A DNA stretch of 10,679 nucleotides, taken from NCBI GenBank assembly GCA_003131705.1, contig PKUY01000179.1:2032-12710 (forward strand), in the 5' to 3' direction. The position numbers and the translations under genes were made by a program. Each line of letters opens with the position of its first letter. The first letter of the stretch is position 1. This document shows positions 6,117 to 10,679 of this stretch, in pieces. The DNA is from Acidobacteriota bacterium (GTDB lineage Bacteria; Acidobacteriota; Terriglobia; Acidiferrales; UBA7541). A model generated the notes under the pieces. The model made no database searches. It was given only the letters and a program-made list of their open reading frames with translations, and was not told the DNA's origin.

Positions 6117-9100
6117 CTAGAAGCTCAGGCGCGCCCCGAGCTGGATGATGCGCTGCCTTGCATCGCCAGCGACACCCGTGTTCAATATCTGACCAAACGT
6201 CCCGCTGTTGGGGTTGGTATCCGGGTTCTGGAACTCCGTATGATTCAGGATATTGAAGAAATCCCCGCGAATTTCCAGTTTCAACCTTTCGGTGATCGGC
6301 GTCGTCTTCGACAGAGACACATCCAGATTCACGATCCCGGGTCCACGCAGGGCGTTACGGCGGAGCGTCCCATAGGTCCGAAGTTGAGGGCATTTGACGG
6401 CCTGGGCGTCTGATGGAAACGTCCCCGGGGCTTCGGTGGCAAGTTCACTGCAGTCGCCGACCGTATCGCTACTTTGAAGATTGCTGAAGCTCGTGGGATC
6501 CAACCAATAGTTACCGGTAAGCCCATTGATGGTCCGCATGACCTTGGGATTGAACGTGCTTAGCGGTCCCACAACGTTGGCATTCACGGGAATCGTGTCG
6601 CCAGCGCCCGACGGTCCTTCTCCGAACAAACCAGCCTCATTCGGAAGATCCGCGAAGACGTTTATCGGGAAGCCGGATCTCAAGGTAAGAATCGGAAATA
6701 GACTCCAACCCTGCGTCAGGCGCTTGGGGCCGGAAGTCCAAGCTCGATCGAAGGGAAGATCCCATCCGCCGCTGAAAGTGACGCGGTTTCTTATGTCGAG
6801 ATCACTCGAGGCCCGGAAAAGTTCGGGATTGTAGGACGGCACCTGTTGGCTCCGCTGCCGGAATCCGGACGCGTTATCGATACTGTGGGCATATGTGTAG
6901 GCGAGCGTAAAATAAACGTTCCCTAGCGCAGTGCTACCCGTCTTCTTTGATAGGCTCGCGGTCATGCCGTTGTAGTTCGCGTTGACGATATTCCTGAACT
7001 CGTCAATCGGACCAAGGCTGCAACCGATTCCACCGGCGTTGCCGGCGTCTTGATCGTGGCATGAACTATTGCCCGGCGTAAGGTTGAGAACGCGGTCGGT
7101 TGTACCCAAAACAAACGGATTCACGTCCTGCAGTGCCGTTAGTCCGTGAGAGCTGCTTCCCAGGTAATTCAACTCGAAGACTACGCTCGGCGTTAGTTCG
7201 CGCTGAACGCTCATGTTGTACTGATACGTGTAGGGAGTTTTCAAATGCGGATCGACGAAGAAAAGTTGAGCTCCGAACGGGGTCGATCCAGGAACGCTGA
7301 AATACTCGGTTCCAGAGAGTTGCGCGTGCGACGGGAACGTATTCGTATTGCACGTTGAATCAAAGGGATCGGAAAAATAGGTAATGATTTGGGTGGACTG
7401 ATTGGAGGCCGGACACGACGTGTTGCCTGTCAGGCTAGTCGGGAACCCGAAGTTCGCGAGGCTGAAGAATGGCGGCTGCCCGTTGAACTGGAAATTGTCC
7501 TCGGCTTTGAGGATGTCATAGAAGATTCCGAATCCGCCGCGAATGCTGGTTTTGCTGGTGCCGAAGGGATCCCACGCGAAGCCGAAGCGCGGAGCCCAAT
7601 CGTGGTGGTCAGGGAAGTTGACTCCGCGGGGTGCGCCTGTATCACCCGGGAAAACGAGTCCCACCGGTGCGTTCGGGAATCTCGACGATTGACGCCCAGG
7701 GACAATGGAAAAGGTTCGCCCGAGCGTGTCGGACTTGGGAGTGCTGTACTCGTACCGCAACCCCATCGTCAGAGTGAGACGACTCGTGGCGTGCCATTCA
7801 TCCTCAAAGAAACCGTACGTTGACTTGGTCCGAATGTTGGACGGGGCGGCCGCGCCTTGAACGTAGTCGGTCGAGGCGCCGAGGAGAAAGTCAGCAAAGC
7901 CGTTGCCGGTTATACTGCCGTTGAAGTCATACAGGCCGTTTGTGAGGAAATCAAAGATCTGGTTGTTTTGGTAGGCAGAAACGCCCGCGCCCATCTTCAA
8001 GTTATGCCGTCCCCGGATCCAGGTCAGCGTGTCCGATATTCCGAAGGTATTGTTCGCGAGAGCCGTCGGACCACTGTAGGTGTAGCCAATCGTGGTCGCC
8101 TGATTGTTGATGGCGATCAGCGGCGGGCCCGTCGGATTGTCGGGAGTCAAATTCGTGAAGCCCAGCGATTCAGCCGTAAACGCTTGATTCGGGCCCACTG
8201 GCACACCCTGTACCTGATTAAGACGCTGGGTGCCGAATCGCAGTTCGTTAAGCATTTCTGCCGAGAAGGTCCGCGTGTATCCCAGGTTCAAGAAGTAGTC
8301 TTTGACATTCGTGTCCACGGAATATCCCGGGACGTCCGCCCAGGGAACGAAGTTCGATTCAGTCACGAACGGATCGAGGGTCGGATTGCGCTGACCGCCG
8401 AGCGTCGCGGTGATTTGGTCCTTGGGTGTGACCTGAAAGTCGAAGCGCATCGTCAGCTCATTGGCGTTGTTAGTGGAAGCGCTGGTCGGCACAATGAATC
8501 CGCTCTGCGAAACCGGCATCAGTCCCTTGGCGACGTAGGTCAGTGAGACTGGGTTGAACTTTGTTGGGTCAATCATCGCGTTGAAAGCTTTGGTCGGATC
8601 CGACTGGAAAAATGTGTTGGCTGGCGTGCCGCAGGACGTCCCGTCTGGCTTCGTGGGGTCACCCGTATTGTGGTAAAGCCCGCTAAGAAAGCAGGCCACT
8701 CCGGAATCCGGACCGCCATTCAAGCCCGCCGTGGAGAAGTCGCCGGCTACCTGTGCGGGCGCAAGCACCTGCACTTCGGTTTGGCTCGGCGTTGCCAGGT
8801 CCGATTGCTTTTGTCCTTGGTAACCGACGAAAAAGAAAAACCGGTCCTTACCGTTGATCAAATGGGGAATTACAATGGGCCCGCCGAAAGTGCCGCCGTA
8901 TTGGTTGCGCCGAAGTGGGTCGCGCGGCGTGCCCTTGATTTGGTTGAAGTAGGAGTTGGCGTCCAGGTCGCCGTTGCGGAGGTAATCAAAACCACTGCCA
9001 TGCCACTGGTTTGTCCCGGACTTGGTTACCTCGCTGATGATTCCGCCGCCGTTGCGGCCATATTCCGCGGAGTAATTGCTCTCTAACACGCGAAATTCAG

Positions 9101-9746
9101 CGATCGTGTCGGGATTCGGATTGAAAACCACGCCGTTGTCGAGCAGGTTGTTGTTGAGGCTGCCGTCGAGCAGGAATGTCACCGAATCGGTGCGGCCGCC
9201 GGCGATGCTAAATGTGCCAGCGCCGGAGTTGTCAGGGTTCGACTCCGTCACGCCGGGCTGAAGCTTGGCGAGGTCCAGCACGTTGCGTCCGTTCAGTGGC
9301 GCTTGCTGAATTGCGTCTCCGGTAACAGTGCCGCCCACGGTGGCATTGACTGTTTCCACTCTCGATGCTTGGGCCTCGACTGTGATGGTCTGGTTGACTG
9401 TTCCCAAGGTCAATGAAACGTTAACTCGCAGCGACTGATTGATCTCCAGTTTGTTTTCCTGAGTGGCTACTTTGTTGAATCCCGCATGTTCAACTTCCAC
9501 GCGGTACATCCCGATCGGGAGATTGAGGATTTCGTAGTAGCCATCTGCGCGGGTCGTGGTGGCATTAACGATTCGCGTCGCGGTGTTGGTCACCGTTACG
9601 CGAGCATCCGGCACCGCCGCCCCTTGCTGGTCGATAACCGTGCCGATCACGCGGCCCGTCGTATCCTGAGCGCGGGTCGCCTCGGCCGATAGGAAGAGAA
9701 ATCCAAAAACACATACACATCCGAAAATTAGGAATATTCTTTTCAT
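6117..9746 (-). CDS. TonB-dependent receptor, Oar-like, with carboxypeptidase-regulatory-like N-terminal domain
   Basis: A 1209-residue outer-membrane beta-barrel of the large acidobacterial Oar-type receptor family. Members are thought to import large substrates such as glycans or metal chelates using the proton motive force via TonB; the ligand here is unknown. The order is: signal peptide (1-26, cleavage after TRA before QDTTG); a carboxypeptidase-regulatory-like beta-sandwich (~30-115, with GTVIDQQGAAVPDARV, TTRADGYYEILNLPIGMY and GF); a plug-like region (~125-245, APLNGRNVLDLAKLQPGV, LDGSLNN, EVTKSGTNQWHGSGFDYLRN); then the barrel, with FFFVGYQG, GLRYEYSTP, APRFGFAWDPFG and YTYAHSIDNASGF. 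It ends RLSF*, and a terminal Phe is the usual signal for BAM. The frame is open to 9953, but the ATG at 9746 is preferred: it starts the signal peptide (MKRIFLIFG), has AAGGGG (9754-9759) seven bases upstream and avoids overlapping rsmB. Mature cysteines form four local pairs. No clear TonB box was recognised. Neighbours give no clue to a substrate. Confidence 0.93.
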   Translation of the reverse strand: MKRIFLIFGCVCVFGFLFLSAEATRAQDTTGRVIGTVIDQQGAAVPDARVTVTNTATRIVNATTTRADGYYEILNLPIGMYRVEVEHAGFNKVATQENKLEINQSLRVNVSLTLGTVNQTITVEAQASRVETVNATVGGTVTGDAIQQAPLNGRNVLDLAKLQPGVTESNPDNSGAGTFSIAGGRTDSVTFLLDGSLNNNLLDNGVVFNPNPDTIAEFRVLESNYSAEYGRNGGGIISEVTKSGTNQWHGSGFDYLRNGDLDANSYFNQIKGTPRDPLRRNQYGGTFGGPIVIPHLINGKDRFFFFVGYQGQKQSDLATPSQTEVQVLAPAQVAGDFSTAGLNGGPDSGVACFLSGLYHNTGDPTKPDGTSCGTPANTFFQSDPTKAFNAMIDPTKFNPVSLTYVAKGLMPVSQSGFIVPTSASTNNANELTMRFDFQVTPKDQITATLGGQRNPTLDPFVTESNFVPWADVPGYSVDTNVKDYFLNLGYTRTFSAEMLNELRFGTQRLNQVQGVPVGPNQAFTAESLGFTNLTPDNPTGPPLIAINNQATTIGYTYSGPTALANNTFGISDTLTWIRGRHNLKMGAGVSAYQNNQIFDFLTNGLYDFNGSITGNGFADFLLGASTDYVQGAAAPSNIRTKSTYGFFEDEWHATSRLTLTMGLRYEYSTPKSDTLGRTFSIVPGRQSSRFPNAPVGLVFPGDTGAPRGVNFPDHHDWAPRFGFAWDPFGTSKTSIRGGFGIFYDILKAEDNFQFNGQPPFFSLANFGFPTSLTGNTSCPASNQSTQIITYFSDPFDSTCNTNTFPSHAQLSGTEYFSVPGSTPFGAQLFFVDPHLKTPYTYQYNMSVQRELTPSVVFELNYLGSSSHGLTALQDVNPFVLGTTDRVLNLTPGNSSCHDQDAGNAGGIGCSLGPIDEFRNIVNANYNGMTASLSKKTGSTALGNVYFTLAYTYAHSIDNASGFRQRSQQVPSYNPELFRASSDLDIRNRVTFSGGWDLPFDRAWTSGPKRLTQGWSLFPILTLRSGFPINVFADLPNEAGLFGEGPSGAGDTIPVNANVVGPLSTFNPKVMRTINGLTGNYWLDPTSFSNLQSSDTVGDCSELATEAPGTFPSDAQAVKCPQLRTYGTLRRNALRGPGIVNLDVSLSKTTPITERLKLEIRGDFFNILNHTEFQNPDTNPNSGTFGQILNTGVAGDARQRIIQLGARLSF

Positions 9747-9764
9747 TGACCCACCCCTTGGGCG

Positions 9765-9782
9765 CGTCGCGGCTCCGCGACG
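9765..9782. promoter_or_regulatory. Perfect GC-rich inverted repeat in the leader of the receptor gene
   Basis: CGTCGCGG (9765-9772) and CCGCGACG (9775-9782) are exact reverse complements separated by two bases, giving 7 pairs around a 4-base loop in RNA. The repeat lies 18 bases upstream of the receptor start and about five bases upstream of its Shine-Dalgarno. No T-run follows on either strand, so it is not a standard terminator. It could be a leader hairpin or a compact operator. In the 157 bases between rsmB and the receptor start I see no convincing -35/-10 pair. Confidence 0.42.
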
Positions 9783-9903
9783 AGTTCGCCCGATAACCGG
9801 AGTTGGACGCGTGAATCCGAGTAATGGAAGCAACGCATCGCAAACATTCAAAAACAATGCTTGTTGGTTCGTGGAATGCGGAATGTCGCGAGCTTCTTGC
9901 AGT

Positions 9904-10679
9904 CTAAGTGTTTTCGAGGATTGCTGCAAAGAATCCGTCCGTATGCCAAACACCGGGCGAAGTGCGGAAATATCCTTCGCCTGCGAATAAATCCCTCACC
10001 TGGATTCCAGGCGCAAGATGCGGTGTGAGGATTTGCGCCGCTTCGCCGGCCGCAACCCGTCGAATGGATTTCGCGTGCCGAAGCACTTCCTCTACCACGT
10101 TTTCGTTTTCTTCGGGCTCGATCGAACACGTTGAGTAAATGAGCCTGCCGCCGGGCGCAAGCTGCGCCAGTGCTGTCCGAAGCAACTGGCATTGCAAACT
10201 GTGAAATTCCGCGAGCTGATCCGCCTCGAGTCTCCAGCGAATCTCCGGATGGCGCGCGAGCGTCCCCGTGCCGGAACACGGTGCGTCGACAAGGATGCGA
10301 TCGAACTCGTCTCGAAAAGGCAACGGTTGCGTGGCGTCGAGTTCAACCAGATGCGTGCCCGCAAGCCCGAGTCTTTCGAATTGTGCGCGCATCGCTCTGA
10401 GCCGGTGCGCGTAACGGTCTGACGCGATCACGAGGCCTTTGCTTCCCGCAGCGCGTATCAGCGCGGGCGTCTTTCCTCCTGGCGCGGCGCACACATCGAG
10501 TACGCGATGGCCCGCGTGAACGCCGAGAAGCAGCGGCACCACTTGCGAAGCCTCATCCTGGATCGAAATGTTTCCCGCGCGAAACGCTTGCGTTCGCGCA
10601 GGGCTTCCGCCGCTGACGGAAAACGCGCTCTTGAGCAGCATCCCCTGCGTAATTCGCATGCCGGTTTTTTCGAGCTGGC
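9904..10679 (-). CDS. rsmB: 16S rRNA m5C methyltransferase RsmB/Sun (NOL1/NOP2/Sun family), C-terminal part, cut by window edge
   Basis: The enzyme transfers a methyl group from S-adenosylmethionine to C5 of a cytosine in RNA; RsmB modifies C967 of 16S rRNA (E. coli numbering). The frame is open to the right edge with no stop, so the ATG at 10659 is internal and the N-terminal NusB-like part lies outside the window. Numbering from that ATG: the family motif IQDEASQVV (33-41); SAM-binding motif I, VLDVCAAPGGKT (53-64); motif II Asp81; motif IV VDAPCSGTGTLARHPEIRW with Cys128; motif VI YSTCSIEPEENE with Cys178. In this family the TCS cysteine is the nucleophile and the PCS cysteine aids product release; both are present. 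The C-terminus (EGYFRTSPGVWHTDGFFAAIL) is the normal ending, so the 3' end is intact. The exact paralogue (RsmB or another RsmB-like enzyme) cannot be fixed without the N-terminus. It probably heads the same-strand cluster. Confidence 0.93.
   Translation of the reverse strand, partial: QLEKTGMRITQGMLLKSAFSVSGGSPARTQAFRAGNISIQDEASQVVPLLLGVHAGHRVLDVCAAPGGKTPALIRAAGSKGLVIASDRYAHRLRAMRAQFERLGLAGTHLVELDATQPLPFRDEFDRILVDAPCSGTGTLARHPEIRWRLEADQLAEFHSLQCQLLRTALAQLAPGGRLIYSTCSIEPEENENVVEEVLRHAKSIRRVAAGEAAQILTPHLAPGIQVRDLFAGEGYFRTSPGVWHTDGFFAAILENT

Noticed and set aside
7857..8546. 229-residue + strand frame inside the receptor gene
   Set aside because: Antisense to the barrel region of the receptor, no domain or signal, no ribosome-binding site of note.
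9747..9953. 69-residue N-terminal extension of the receptor frame
   Set aside because: It would overlap the end of rsmB and bury the signal peptide; the ATG at 9746 has a strong Shine-Dalgarno and begins a textbook signal sequence.
1..10679. Defence island, prophage, integron, CRISPR or transposon
   Set aside because: No nuclease, helicase, integrase, transposase or phage motif, no regular direct repeats, and no terminal inverted repeats were seen; the gene content is housekeeping and envelope.

Overview
The window most likely comes from an Acidobacteriota chromosome, probably the class Terriglobia (Koribacter/Sulfotelmatobacter-like). This rests on three things: a very large Oar-type TonB-dependent receptor with an N-terminal carboxypeptidase-regulatory-like domain, a type greatly expanded in that phylum; the gene order sun/rsmB - PASTA protein - rpe - bamD; and moderately high GC. 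It is a densely coding housekeeping and cell-envelope region. I see no tRNA, rRNA, CRISPR array, insertion sequence or phage gene, and no gene-free stretch longer than about 160 bases.

Layout. On the + strand, 2-1021 is the 3' part of an amidohydrolase-2 family gene (gamma-resorcylate decarboxylase-like) whose start codon lies just outside the window. It converges, across a 48-base gap, on a block of six minus-strand genes. In transcription order (high to low coordinates) these are: the C-terminal methyltransferase part of RsmB/Sun (9904-10679, cut by the window edge); a 1209-residue TonB-dependent receptor (6117-9746); a membrane-anchored protein with three PASTA repeats (5325-6056); ribulose-phosphate 3-epimerase (4601-5278); a BamD-like outer-membrane assembly lipoprotein homologue (3174-4559); and a 654-residue protein with a receiver domain and a long disordered linker (1070-3034).

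How the genes may work together. PASTA, rpe and bamD are spaced by 41-46 bases and are probably co-transcribed. The receptor stops 60 bases before the PASTA gene. The receptor is the kind of beta-barrel client that the BAM complex (including BamD) inserts into the outer membrane, and it ends in the aromatic residue typical of such clients. The PASTA protein probably acts at the peptidoglycan. Rpe and RsmB are housekeeping enzymes of the pentose phosphate pathway and of 16S rRNA m5C modification.

The points most worth a second look are: a perfect 8-bp stem whose loop holds the Shine-Dalgarno of the PASTA gene, one base from its start codon; the exactly eight cysteines of the mature receptor, arranged as four local pairs; a receiver domain in which both classical switch residues are valine, followed by a roughly 480-residue acidic, proline-rich linker carrying repeated aromatic motifs; a BamD homologue without a lipobox but with a roughly 105-residue low-complexity tail; and loss of the first metal-ligand histidine in the amidohydrolase. 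I did not find a clear, wholly new multi-gene system.
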